DNA of 64,000 bases from Portulaca oleracea (taxonomy: Eukaryota; Streptophyta; Magnoliopsida; Caryophyllales; Portulacaceae), in contig CM055872.1 in assembly GCA_029582165.1 (NCBI GenBank), forward strand, positions 50,053,195 through 50,117,194, read 5' to 3'. Both the position numbers and the translations under genes were made by a program. Shown here one piece after another: positions 22,400 to 39,261 of this stretch. The notes under the pieces are model-generated. The model made no database searches. It saw only the letters and a list, made by a program, of their open reading frames with translations, and was not told the origin of the DNA. Position 1 is the stretch's first letter. Every line of letters begins with the position of its first letter.

Positions 22400-23173
22400 T
22401 TGAGGTTATGAGAGGGGAAGGGAGGGGATAGGAGGGGAAGGGGAATAAATAACATCATCTACCCTTGTTTGGAAAAATAAATAGAAGGGGAGGGGAATGA
22501 AACCATTTATCTCCATTCCCCTCCATTAACCCCCTTTTCATTAACCTCCAATATGAGGGTTAACGGAGGGGAGATAAACTCATTATACATTAAAAAAAAG
22601 TAAATAATTTTATTAATATAATAATTACTTCTTTTTTCTCCCTTTCCCCCTCTTTCACTCTCTTTTCTAATAAAAACACAGTAATTAACCCTTCTTACTA
22701 GGGGTGGGAACGGTGCGGTGCGGTGCGGTGCGGTTTCGGTGCGCCGGATGAAACGGAGCGCGAAAAGCGTAAACCGGAAGTGGAACCGAATCATCCGGTT
22801 TTTATAAACCGATGCACCGGCTTTAACGGTGCGGTTTCACCGGTGAACCGGAACCGCATTAATTTCTAACAAATATAAAAAAATCTCTATTTAATAAAAA
22901 AAAAAGTCCGGGCTGCCCAATGCCCACCCGCGCCATCGCCATCGTGGCATCGCTCTTGCCGCTGGCCGAGGCGCTGATCGATCGCTACTAGGCCACTGCT
23001 TGTGTTTAGTGCTTGCTGAGTTGCTTTGTGCTTAGTAAGTATTATTTACTCGTCTACAGTCAGTGAGGAGCGAGGACTCCTAATATTCTTTATTTTTATT
23101 TTTTTTAACTAGTTAATTAACTTAATTTATATTATTTTTGTATTAATTTTTGGGTAGAACTTTTTTTAACCAA

Positions 23174-23250
<77 letters not shown>

Positions 23251-23530
23251 TATTAACGGTTCCCCGTCGGTGTGAATATCCCAAACCTGAACCGCCCCGT
23301 TTAGTATCCGGTTTTTCCGGTGCGGTGCACCGGATTTTTAAACCGATTCGGTGTTGCCTGGTCCCGGTTTTTTTTATCCGGTTTCCGGTTCGGTATGCTG
23401 GTTCCGGATTTTTCTTCCACCCCTACTTCTTACTCCTTACTCCCTTCCACTTATAATCCAAACAAAATAGAAAATAGATTTCGTCCCCTTCCTTCTCTCC
23501 CCTCTCCTTCCCTCCCCTCTATGAGTACCT
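22400..23530. mobile_element. MITE with G/A-rich inverted ends, carrying a nested hAT MITE
   Basis: The left part (gtttggattgagg...gagaggggaagggagggg) and the inverted right part (gaggggagggaagg...gtttggattataag) match in order, so the block is one foldback-like element of about 0.4 kb interrupted by the hAT MITE 22699-23425. The exact ends and target duplication are not clear. Confidence 0.5.
22699..23425. mobile_element. hAT-type MITE, 727 bp
   Basis: Perfect 8-bp target duplications cttcttac lie at 22691-22698 and 23426-23433. The ends are TAGGGGTGGGAACGG and, inverted, TAGGGGTGGAAGAA. The interior has 'gtgcggtgcggtgcgg' repeats, 'accggtgaaccggaaccgc' phrases shared with 3598-4124, and a TA microsatellite at about 23176-23246. 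A GC-rich segment at 22910-22990 is absent from the other copy. No ORF. Confidence 0.88.
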
Positions 23531-24393
23531 ATAATAATGAGCATGAATTATACTCAATAGGTGAGGTGGAAGGAGCATGACTTACCAGGAGAGTTAAAGT
23601 TAAAACTCTTGATATTAACTTGGTTTCCAATAGTGAGTGAGTTTGATTAAAATATTTAAAAAAAGGTGTATGCCCCACATTTATCATTTAAATACACTAC
23701 AATAGAAATTAAAAAAAATGTCGAGAATCTCGTATTCGTCCTCACGCGGTGAACCCGAGTTCGAGTTTTTCTCATCACTGACACTCGTCCTTCCACTGCA
23801 CTGTCTTTCTCGTCCTCGCCCACGCCACGTCAGCGCTATCTCAGTCTTAAACTCGCCGTTGCGGATGGTGTAATACCCTCCCCTCCCCCTTCTAATAATT
23901 AAACAGACCGTTAGACACATCATACCCTTACCCATTGATCGATTCATGTTCCAAAACCTACCCATTTGACAGGTTCCGCAGTTGGAACCGCTCACCCTTA
24001 GTTCATTACGTGTGTTCATTTTGGATCCATGAATTTCCGATTCAGTACCACAGAAGTAAGAAAAATTTTTCGATGCAACACGCAAGAAGTGTCGACCCAA
24101 ACTTCAAATGAATCATACTCGTACCCGATTTGATTACATGGGCGAACCTAAAATGAACAAAAAAACTAAACAATATTAACCCGCAATTAATGGATCCAAA
24201 ATGAACACGTACTGAACATTTAAGATGGACCCATTTGGAGCCGAGGGAAGTCGATAGATGAACACATCGCCCCGACCCGTGAACTCAGAGACCGACTTCT
24301 GTCGCAAATAAATTCCCCCAACCAAATTTGGTTCTCCTCTACGCCATTTTTTTTTCTCCACCCTGTTTTCCTCTTTCTCTCAATTATCAAGCA
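23531..24393. promoter_or_regulatory. Upstream region of NDUFS7
   Basis: It holds the promoter and 5' leader of NDUFS7 by position. A pyrimidine-rich stretch (24340-24385, ctccaccctgttttcctctttctctc) directly precedes the ATG, common in plant housekeeping leaders. I see no clear TATA box. Part of 23880-24010 resembles the old repeat at 21480-21550. Confidence 0.4.
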
Positions 24394-29671
<5,278 letters not shown>

Positions 29672-30923
29672 GAAGGCTCTGCCTCTTCACTTATCCTTTT
29701 GTGCCCTCTACTTGGGTGATAATAATTTCTGCTATCTTGTTTATTGCCCTGGGGAAAGGGCATTTATACTTTCTGAAGCCACCCCTTGAAGCCATGTATC
29801 TGAAGAGAATGAAAACCCCCCTTTTCACTTCTAAATTTCAGATAATTTTTGATAATATGCTGTTTTTGTAGCTTTCATTCGGGTTTGTATTTGGGAAAGA
29901 TGTGTGGGATTAATTTCGAATAAGAAGAGATTGAGGAGCTCTCTACTTGTTTATGCCTTGATGGTGTGAAATTGTGAATGGGGTTCAATTAATCAATTGT
30001 TTGACATGAGGTTGTACCGATTTGTTTGAGCCAGCTGAATACACACGAACCCCTTTCAACTTTTGGCCTGATCCAGATCTGAAAAGGTTCGAAAATTATG
30101 GGGTTTGAACACAATTTTCTCCACTTGAATCTGAAATAAACCGAATCCGAGAAGCTTGCAAAGTACTGGGTCAAACACGACTTGCATGTTTGACTTGAAA
30201 AATTTATTTTTTAAATACAATTTTCATAGAATATGTGATTTTTTGTTGAAATTTAAGACTATTAAATTGTGCGTGCGACTCATTCATTTATTATTTTACT
30301 AATTTAATATGAAACAGTTGCAATAATTTATTGTTATTACTTACTGGACGATAATCGTATTTTATTATATATAATGTACAAAAAGTAATATGTGTAGACA
30401 GTTTTTTTTTAAAAAAAAAGGTTACGTCATAATCTGTTGGTTTGACCAAAAATCAAAATACACCGCCTATAATCATCAAAATTCAAAATATGCTCCATAC
30501 ACCCGGCCTGTAACCTGCTTGCCCACCCAAACTAATAGATTTATACACGAGGGATTTGTGAGGCGCGTGGCGAATAATTATTCAGATTTGCAGTTGATTC
30601 ATTCTGTATAGTAGGATGATGAAGTATTTAGACTCGTGTGTTTTGATGGAGCATGCAACATTTTCAAGAAAATAAATTTCCCAATTCATTTTGCTTGGTA
30701 AGTCCAACTTTCGTCCCCGCTAGTTTTATGTCTGTGTTTTGTACTAAATAAAATTAATATTGCAAATGAAAGCAATATTTTATACTGTATAAAATAATTT
30801 GTGTTTATAATAAGATAACAAATGGCAAGATTTAGACGATCTCCATGAACAATTTTTATGTAGTTTAATAAACCACCATAAGCGCCTTCACTCTCTAGGT
30901 GGGAACTCTAATTATGAATTGTG
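29672..30923. other. 3' flank of NDUFS7 and intergenic DNA
   Basis: It holds the NDUFS7 3' UTR at the start, then AT-rich DNA. No gene or element end is recognised before the Copia target site at 30924. Confidence 0.45.
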
Positions 30924-30928
30924 ATTTG

Positions 30929-31650
30929 TGTTGGAAAAAACAAAGGAAATGAACTGGTCTCACACAAGATGAGGGATCACTTGGGTGGCTAGGAGTCGAG
31001 CGCAATTTCATCTCCCCTTAAGACTTATTCACTAGACCGTGAAAAGACTCAAGGGTAAAACCTAACTTCTTGTAAGCAAAGTTACAAGATCTTTGAAGGA
31101 CTCTCAAGAATGTCGCTGTAGTTCAACACCTTAGAAGTGTGTTGAAGCTCTCTAGAAAAAGAAGGAGGAGATTGTGATGGTGTGATTGAATGAACAATAC
31201 ACCCACTATTTATAAGCTTTTAGGAGCATTCAAACTAAGAATCATTTCCATAGCGAGGGAGCATGATCCAAGGGATATTGTCCATGGATAATAATGGATG
31301 ATTATTGACAGATTTCTCAGTTAATATCAATCCCAACTATCCATCCAATTAATCAATCCGGGGGCATAAATCGTGGGATTATGTCGTTTAGGCATCCTGC
31401 ACTCAACACGGTCCGTGGTGGACCACCACACTCCGTGTTGACCTCAACACGGTCCATGGTGAGCCACCACCGTCTGTGTTGGACATGTGCAGGATTTTCT
31501 TACTCTCTGGAACCCAACACAGGCTTTGTCATGCCTTACACGATCCGTGTTAGGTCCAATTTGCTTGTTTTGCCTCACGTTGATCTTTTGAAAAACCTTA
31601 TGCTTATGGATTAATCTTTTTCATCCCTTAACTCTTGAAACACTCCAACA
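30929..31650 (-). repeat. Copia 3' LTR
   Basis: It pairs with 50764-51485. A TATA-type box lies on the minus strand at 31207-31215 (TTATAAATA). About 200 bp upstream of it, at 31409-31560, lie repeated words such as cacggtccgtg. A purine-rich tract borders the inner edge (31651-31670). Confidence 0.93.
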
Positions 31651-32279
31651 ATCCTTCGCCATTTCAAGAGTTCCACTTGAAATAGCCTGGGATTCCCTAT
31701 TTGTGTAAGAATACCCCCGCCATACATGACACCTCCTAGAGAACTTGAACACCCGAAAAATCAAGGAGTTGTTATGCGTTAAAAATGCCTTTCGACTTGA
31801 ACTTTCGCTTAGTGTACATAATTTCAATTAGTTTGAATGTATAAGTAGACAAGTCTTTTTACTTTATGCATCCTTATTTAACTAATTGGATACATATCAC
31901 ACACATAACCCAAAACCTTGCTTAAAACAAAGACACTATTTTTGACCGGCCATGTGTCCCATACCCTCTACGAAGACAATCAAGCCCAGCCCTAGGCTAT
32001 TCGAAGCGACCCACTTCACGTCCTGGCATAGGCAGACTTTTACGCTCCCGTAATAGAGCTTTCCATCTCAACGATTCAAAGTCTGTTAATGAATCGTAGA
32101 CTCAAACCTCCTGAATATTATGGTCCTTGAGCATCACCTTGTTCTTGGGATGAATATCTAGTATATTGATGCTCTCATTATCATTCAACGTCGTCGACCA
32201 TTGAACTTAAGGCTTGACAAAAGGTGTCAAGCGTGAGTTGGAGCTCCGTTGATGACAATCTTTTGAGTGGGCTTGACTC

Positions 32280-33065
32280 CCATCCCCCTTGATCAGTGTA
32301 TCACCAAGTCCATGTTCAATCCCTATTCTCGCTTGTCTTGACATAGTTCACCGCCACAACTCCATCCTTGATGAGTTGGTGCACATAAGCGTGTCGTAAC
32401 CCATTGTGCCTTGACTTGCCATTGTAGACACGATTATAGATGCTTGCAATTGTGGCATTGTTGTCACAATATAGTGTTGTTGGTGGTATAGGCTTTCCCC
32501 ATAGAGGAATTTCCAACAACAGGTTTCGTAGCCATTCCACCTCTTTACAAGCGGCAAACACCACGAACTCGAAAGCCATCATGGAGTCCGAAATGCATGC
32601 TTGTTTCTTAGAGCCCCATGAAACAGCACATCCACCAAGTAGAAACACCCAACCGGACGTTGAGGTGTAATCATCCTTATCACTTATCCAGCTTGCATCG
32701 GAGTATCCTTCTAGAACCGAAGGTTCTCCCTTAAAATGCAAGCTATAATTTTGGGTAGCTTTCAGGTATCCCGATACTCTTCTTATGGCCTGCCAATGCT
32801 CCTTGCTTGGATTGCTAGTAAATCTACTAAACTTTCCCACTGCAAAGGCTATATCCGGCCTAGTACAAGTTATAGCGTACATTAAACTTCCTATGACTTT
32901 TGCATACTCCAATTGAGCAGTGGGCCTACCATCATTTTTACTTAGTTTGATACTTGGATCAAATGGGGTAGTTGCCACATAGGAGCTCTTGTGAAACTTT
33001 CCTAACACCTTTTCCACATAGTGTGATTGTGTTAGACTTATTTCATCATTATTTCTAATGATCTT
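32280..33065 (-). pseudogene. Copia reverse transcriptase end and RNase H
   Basis: It continues the reverse transcriptase from 46248 across the Gypsy insertion (...LGIKI then IRNNDEISLTQSHYVEK). It contains the Copia RNase H landmarks SLMYAITCTRPDIAFAVGK, GYSDASWISDKDD, STSGWVFLLGG and LYCDNNATI. The usual SKKQ...S-EAEY block reads GSKKQACISDSMMAFEF, so the active-site Glu region is altered. The C-terminal end (VKTSENRD) is followed by a stop and a frameshift before a remnant of the usual ADPLTKG end. Confidence 0.88.
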
Positions 33066-34390
33066 TGTTCGGTTGTGTATTTTTGTGGTTTTATAAGTAA
33101 GGATTGTCGATCTCAGGGATGGGTGTGAGGTTTGTCTAGGTTTTTGGCTTGTTAGAGGTTTTCAATTGCGAAAAACATTAAAGTATGAAAATTAAGCGAT
33201 TAAACTATCCCTAATCATGATACTAAACATGACCATTAAAAAGAACACAATCAAACAAGTAATTACTACTGTAAATGTAAGAAATCTATGAGCTTATCAA
33301 ACGAACATTTAATAAAACTCTAACTACCACTAAGATCAAAGCTAGCAAATAGCAATTAAATAGCAACTAATTAATCTAAACAAGATTAGAATGTAGTCCA
33401 TACCCTTGATGACTAGTCAAAATCGATCTCCATTCTTCATTCTTCATCTTCAATTGCAACTTTCCCCGAACAAAATAGAAAGTTGTGAATTAAGTTACTA
33501 AGGACCCTCAAATCTTCACTCTAGTAAGATTTGTGGCCCTTAATCCCCCTTTTCACTAAAAGATTGATTGTTTGTGGCTAATCTAGGAACCTTCAAATGC
33601 AAACTTCAATGAAATCTAAAGCATAAGGTAATGAAGATAAAGGAAGGCTGAAAATTACTTGAAGAAAAGTTGATTACGTTCAAAATCTCAAGAACTTGGA
33701 GAACAAGACAAGAGAAAACCCTTAGAGAGAGAAAGTAAAAGCTTAATTAAGAAATCATTAAAACCACTAATTACAAACTAAAACTTCAGCTAATTCTTCT
33801 CCAAAAGGAGTCGCAGCTAAGACTCTTATAATGACCTAAGATAGTTGCACAAAACGCAGCATCTCATTTCCAGCCTGTACGCAGAATACGGATTTGGCTC
33901 GGGTGAGCTGCACTCGCCAGCGGCGTGCATTCGTCGCGTGTTTCGTTCCTCGGCAACTTCTCCTCGGCGGCTCGAAGCTCGGTCGGCGGCAGGCCCTTGC
34001 TCGGGCGAGCTGGCTCTCTGTTTCTTCACTGCCTTAGCCATATTTTTCGATCTTTTCCACGTTGTTGTGCAGAAGCATGGCTCGACGGAGCCAATATGTT
34101 GCTTCTCGAGCCACCTTTCTCTCCTCTTCTTGGCTCAAATTCAATCGGCCATTTTTGCTGCTTTTCCAGGAGCGTTGCTCGGGCGAGCCATCATCCTTGC
34201 TCGGTCGAGCAACCCTTCTGCTTTCACTCCTGATTTGTTCAGTTTTTGCTCCGTTTTGGCTCCATTTTAGGTCACTTTCTTATTTTCCTACAAGACTACA
34301 AAAATCTCATAACTCGAATAAAATACGGGGTTAGAACATATAAAAACTCCCTAATAAAGAGAAGAATTCGGCTCGAAACGAGACCGAACA
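33066..34390 (-). repeat. Athila-like 3' LTR, 1325 bp
   Basis: It pairs with 44926-46247. TATA-like cattataag is on the minus strand at 33824-33832. Repeated words of the gctcgg-cgagc type lie just upstream at about 33890-34215. Confidence 0.93.
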
Positions 34391-36194
34391 CGACTCCCAC
34401 ACAAGGGTTTGCTCGCCCCGAGCAAACTAAAAACAAAGAAAAGAACTAGAAAGAGAAACTAAAAAACCTAACTCACTTTCGCAGGAATCGCGGATGCATT
34501 TAGCATATGCATCAAGCCCTTTAAACCCCCCGGCAGCCCGGGTGGACGAGGTAGATCTCGTGAGGGTTTATAGCAACTATTCCCACAAAAGCCACGAGAA
34601 AAGAAAAAGGGGAAAGAAAGAGAAGTGAAAATCAAAAAACGAAACAAAAAAAAACAAAAGCAAAGAAGATGTTCCCGTCCCCAATCATGCACCTAGTTCC
34701 CAAACCCGCCTCAACAATCAAATGGAAGAAGCAAGTATAAAAAAATTAAGACACGAAGGTTGGAAAACTGCCAATCTTTGAGATTTTGAACCAAAACACT
34801 TCCTGATGAGCAAAACACCTCGTGCATATGTGCAAGTGGGCTCTAGTCGGTCCTTCCTATCCTAAACCAGACAATCAGAGTTGTTCTCATGCTCAAGCTC
34901 GGGATTATCTATCCTACTTCACTCTTGGTTTTTCTTTTAACCTCTCTTTTCTTTCTTTTTCTTACTTTGTTCTCTTTTCTTTCTTTTTCTTACTTTGCTC
35001 TTTTCTTTTTTTACTTTTCTCTTTCTTACCATTATTTTGCTCAACTCTTTTTTCCTTTTTCTTGCTTCGCTCTTTTCTTTCTTTTTCAAAACCTACGCTC
35101 TTTTATTTCCACTCAATCCTTTGTGTCTTTTAGAGCGCTTGTGTCGCTCATGGATTTAAGCACCGGCCTTCGCAAAGGGTTACCCTCCCTGCTGGGTTTC
35201 TCCATACGTGAGTCATTGCACTTAAGGGGCATAGGGTGCCGATCCACCCAAACCAACCCATGACGGTAGGCCCGACAATAATTATTTAATGCATTAATTG
35301 AGAGCTTAAGCAATTGAACAACTAAAACCGTCTAACTTAGGTAAGAATTCACAGTCAAAACGTGTAAGATTTGAGGAATCCGCTTTCCCATTCCATGTAA
35401 AGGTCTAATAGAGATAAATCGTGGCAAAAATCCTTCCTAAGGCCCATCATTATTCATACCGGCCGCTTCTAACTGATTGAATAAGCCGATTAGACAACTA
35501 TCTACACAACTGTGAACGAAAACATCTTCAAAAAGAAAAACAACTTTTGGGTTTTTCACAATATTTTTTCCCTTTTTCCTTTCAAACACAATTTTTTTTT
35601 TAGATTTTTCGACACAAACTACGAAAAACGAAAACAAAGACTCAAAACTAGGTGATCTACCCATGACAAATGGAAGTATCACCCCCCACTCCCACACAAA
35701 ACTTCACAATGTCCCCATTGTGAGAAGAAGGGTGTCACAAATAAGGTAGAAAACCTAAAAACACACAACAAACACATAACAAACAATAATTGGTGGCGAC
35801 CCGAGCCCACACGGCTCCAACAACAATAATATCCCAACAATCACACTCACGGGGTTCGCCACCCAAAAAGAAAATCAAGCATACCTCATGGATCAACAAT
35901 ATATTCACAATGAGAAGGATGGTTAAAAGATGATACCTGAAGATCGCCAAGTGAACGCACATCCCAGCACACGATCCACGAAAGCAACATCAGAAAAAGA
36001 AACTTCAAGTATTCACAAATGTACATGATCACTGACTAACCTCAACCCCGAATCTCACTATATGAGGCGGGAATCAAGGGTGAAATGCCTCACCACTGCC
36101 CAGAACATCACACAACCCCCCGCGCATGTATATCTCAAAATTGAAAGCACACATCTAATGCAAAATAAAAGAGGGGAGTGCGGAATGCTCACAA
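34391..36194 (-). other. 3' untranslated region of the Athila-like element
   Basis: It starts (from the LTR side) with the polypurine tract TGTGTGGGAGTCG at 34391-34403. At 34910-35105 the plus strand is almost pure pyrimidine (CTTTT-type), i.e. a ~190-nt polypurine run on the element's RNA strand. A second tract-like module lies at 35681-35701. The small ORFs in the low-complexity part are not supported as genes. Confidence 0.55.
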
Positions 36195-37691
36195 TCACTG
36201 CTCATCACCTCCCGGAGGAGGGTACGGATAGTAGGGGAAGTAAGTTGGGTAATACTGGTTGACATAGTCGGGCGGTGCTGGCGAATGGTCGGCGATAGCA
36301 TAGTGGTAATATCCCCAATCCCTCCAATATTGATTCTGTTGATGGAAGTACTCGTCATAGCGCTGAAAATATCCTTCGTGCCGTTCAAGTGTTGATTGCT
36401 GCGCATGAAGGAGTTCCTGTTGACTCTCCATCAAGTTGTGCGTACTTTGTAGTAAAGTTCGCTGTTCGCGGAGGTCAACACTCAGTTGGTCCATTCGGCT
36501 TGCCAAGTGCCCCATCGTAATCTCTTGGGAATTACTACCACTAGCTTCACCTTGGGTTGCCGGCTCCTCCTCTTCTTCCACATTTCCGCTCACAAATGGG
36601 TCATCGGGCCCCCCAACTCGACGGGTGCTCCTTGGATTTTCGACGCATGACCAGTTGTGTTGATTGGTCACATCCAACCAACGTGCGGCTCGCGCATGGT
36701 CCAAATGAATGGAAGTTGCATACTTATCTGAGCTGTGCTTGTATATATGCTTTGTGTTGTGACGCTCAAGGATACCCATGCGTTGCAACCTAATACCGTC
36801 GATGGGGTCGGGAAAATATCTCAGGGTGAACTTGCGGATATATCCTCCAAAATGTTGCTTCATCAAAAAGTGGAAAATAATATGCCCCAATCCAATTGTA
36901 GAGGTAAGGTGCTTAGAGGTAATGTCTTTGAAGCAATGCAAAATGCACGACCCCGTGTTTACCCGCTTCCCTTGGAGGGTGTTAAAGATGATAAACAAAT
37001 CATCCCTCCGCACATTCGCCATCCCATCATCTCTTCCAAAGACCGAACTTGAAACTATGCGATGAAAGATTCGAATCGCCAAGTTACACAAGTCACGAGA
37101 CTTGGAATTTCTAGTTAAGAAAGAGCAATCCTCAAGAGCATTTGACGTTTGGTGTTTCCGACGCCAACAAGTAAGACTCTTCATAGCGATTTGTTCATCA
37201 AAGTGCACACTCTCCTCATAATACAACCCATCCGCCGGTAACCCAAGTGCTTGAAAAAACTCTTGCACCGTGCAAGTTTTCTCCTTGTTGTCCACTCTAT
37301 AACGGAACTTAGCGTGGCATGTATCAACATCCTCAACTTGGAAAGAACTGAGGAACTCAAGAATCGGTTGATCGTAAAGAGATTCGTCAATCTTAATGAA
37401 AGATTCCCAACCCAAGATCCTTATAATAAAATCAAAACTGGGGCCACAATACACCCTCTTCGCTGTGGCTTCATCATAAATGTCCGGAGCACAAAGTTTC
37501 CGGTGTTGATAAAGCTCATATCTCTCTCGATGATGTTCATCCCTGAACCGAATTCGCAACTCCGGTTCAGCCTGAAGAAGCGTGGGCGGTTGGGCCTTGT
37601 AACGATCTTTATCCACCGCCGCCGATGAAGACTTGGGCGGTGGTGAAGGCGTACCTTCCTCATCGGTGCGGGCTCTCTTAGATCGAACCAT
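36195..37691 (-). CDS. Env-position protein of the Athila-like element (ATHILA ORF1-type)
   Basis: 498 codons from ATG 37691 (MVRSKRARTDEEG), fully open. It lies between integrase and the 3' LTR, the env position of Athila/Calypso elements. The start is basic, followed by the family block with RFRDEHHRERYELYQHRK, then ILGWESF, EFLSSFQV and FFQALGLPADG, resembling ATHILA ORF1 family proteins. The C-terminal third has a heptad-like helix (MDQLSVDLREQRTLLQ) and an unusual Tyr/Pro/Trp-rich tail. I see no signal peptide, no clear transmembrane helix and no processing site, so a viral envelope role is not shown by the sequence. A candidate leader intron may end a few bases before the ATG. The N terminus matches 59269-59460. 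Confidence 0.75.
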   Translation of the reverse strand: MVRSKRARTDEEGTPSPPPKSSSAAVDKDRYKAQPPTLLQAEPELRIRFRDEHHRERYELYQHRKLCAPDIYDEATAKRVYCGPSFDFIIRILGWESFIKIDESLYDQPILEFLSSFQVEDVDTCHAKFRYRVDNKEKTCTVQEFFQALGLPADGLYYEESVHFDEQIAMKSLTCWRRKHQTSNALEDCSFLTRNSKSRDLCNLAIRIFHRIVSSSVFGRDDGMANVRRDDLFIIFNTLQGKRVNTGSCILHCFKDITSKHLTSTIGLGHIIFHFLMKQHFGGYIRKFTLRYFPDPIDGIRLQRMGILERHNTKHIYKHSSDKYATSIHLDHARAARWLDVTNQHNWSCVENPRSTRRVGGPDDPFVSGNVEEEEEPATQGEASGSNSQEITMGHLASRMDQLSVDLREQRTLLQSTHNLMESQQELLHAQQSTLERHEGYFQRYDEYFHQQNQYWRDWGYYHYAIADHSPAPPDYVNQYYPTYFPYYPYPPPGGDEQ

Positions 37692-38284
37692 TGTGAATTT
37701 CAAAACACACTAGCAACTCAAGAATCCCCAAATAGCAACCAATACACAACACTCAAGCCCTAAATTCCAAGAACTAATCACAAGTAACACCCAATTTAAC
37801 TTTGAAATCAAACTTGAAAACACTAATTGTGAATGTTACCTCCCAAATAAGCACCCAACACCAAGTGGCAACATGAATCGGGCAAAGAGAAAATACACAA
37901 ACAGCAATTCGGGACCTTGAGACCTCCCGTCCTTGGCAAAGCCTTTCTCCCCCCCAAAACTCAAAGCAGCCGCTTCCACTCAACAAAGACTAACGACGAC
38001 AAGAAGCGCCTCTCTCCCCCCAAGACTCGTGAAACACGCACCACTCGCCCAAAGAACTAACGCTGACAAAGACAAAGACAAAGACAACAGACAAAGACTC
38101 GAAAGACAAAGAAAGACAATTAGGGCACAGAAAATCGACCCAAACCTGGAAGAAATCGAAGAGGAAAGCAAAGATTTAGGGATTAGGGTTTGATGCTAGG
38201 GTTTGGAGGAAGTGAGAGAGAGATGAGAGAGAAAATAAGTGAGAAAATAAGAGGAAAGTGAGAAAGAATCGAAATAAAACCCCG

Positions 38285-38695
38285 GCGTAAAACAGATCAT
38301 CCCCGCTCGAAGCTAAATAACTCGCCGCCGAGCGGTATTCTGATGCGAACAGTCTGTCCGAACGACTGCTCGACCGAGCAGTGTACACGCCGCCGAGCAG
38401 CTCTTCCGACGATCGGCGTGTTCGCTGACTTTTTCCTTTTGGCGCTTCAATGGTCAAGCTCGCCCGAGCAAAAATGTTGCTCGCCCGAGCAGCTTATCTG
38501 TCGGCCGCCTTCCTTGACGCAGAATTCACTCTCAGTTTACGCACAGTCAACTGGCTTGCCCGAGCCAGGATGTCGCTCGCCCGAGCAGCTCTTCTGGAAA
38601 TATTGCCTTCTCTTTCTCCTTTACTCATGAAAACTCCTCAGTAAGGCTGCTCGCCCGAGCCGAATTTTCTGCTCGCCCGAGCAAGGGTTCTGGCC
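38285..38695. promoter_or_regulatory. Array of CTCG..CGAG palindromic words upstream of the env-position ORF
   Basis: About nine words such as gctcgcccgagc and gctcgaccgagc lie at 38285-38695, 0.6-1 kb upstream of the env-position ATG. The same word type is in this element's LTRs next to the TATA-like box. An internal promoter for the env-position ORF is an inference. The flanks (37692-38284 and 38696-39261) are non-coding. Positions 38909-38930 carry the tract-like module, and 39100-39180 a scrap similar to 3130-3220. Confidence 0.5.
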
Positions 38696-39261
38696 AACAA
38701 TGCAAGGAATTAAAAATTTCTCAAGGAAATAAACCTTCTCACTTCTACTAAAAACATGTTAAAATCCTTAATCTCTCAAAGACCCCCCCGGGACATTTCA
38801 AAAGTCCGAAATAGTCAAAAATCTAAAAATTAACCTAAATAAACAAAACAAAATCTTTTGGTTTTTCAAAAGTTTTCAAAGAAAGAGAAAAGAAAGCCGG
38901 CATGCATGCCTCCCCACTCCCACACAAAAAGGCCACACTATGTCCTCATTGTGGCAAGAAATAAAGGAAGACAAACACCCTAAAAGAATAAAAATCTAAA
39001 ATCTAACAAAAAGAATGAAAAAAAGTCTTCTCACCAATTAACTCCAAAGAAAAAGAAGGGTAATACCTGATTAGATCTCAAATAATCATCACATGACTTG
39101 TAAATGGAGATTGAGTATGCAAGCCATGAAATGGTGAATATATGTGAGCAATGAATGATCCTTCCTTCTCGTTAGTGCATAGTTAATAGAAGTAAACAAA
39201 GAAACAAACAAGAAAAATAAACTAATTTACAGTATATACAAAAATGTTACCTCAATGTTCT

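Noticed and set aside
34822..35263. ORFs rich in Phe/Leu/Ser as membrane proteins
   Set aside because: They come from a pyrimidine-rich low-complexity tract in the retrotransposon 3' region, with several overlapping frames.
36195..37691. True retroviral envelope protein
   Set aside because: No signal peptide, transmembrane segment or cleavage site is visible; only the position is env-like.
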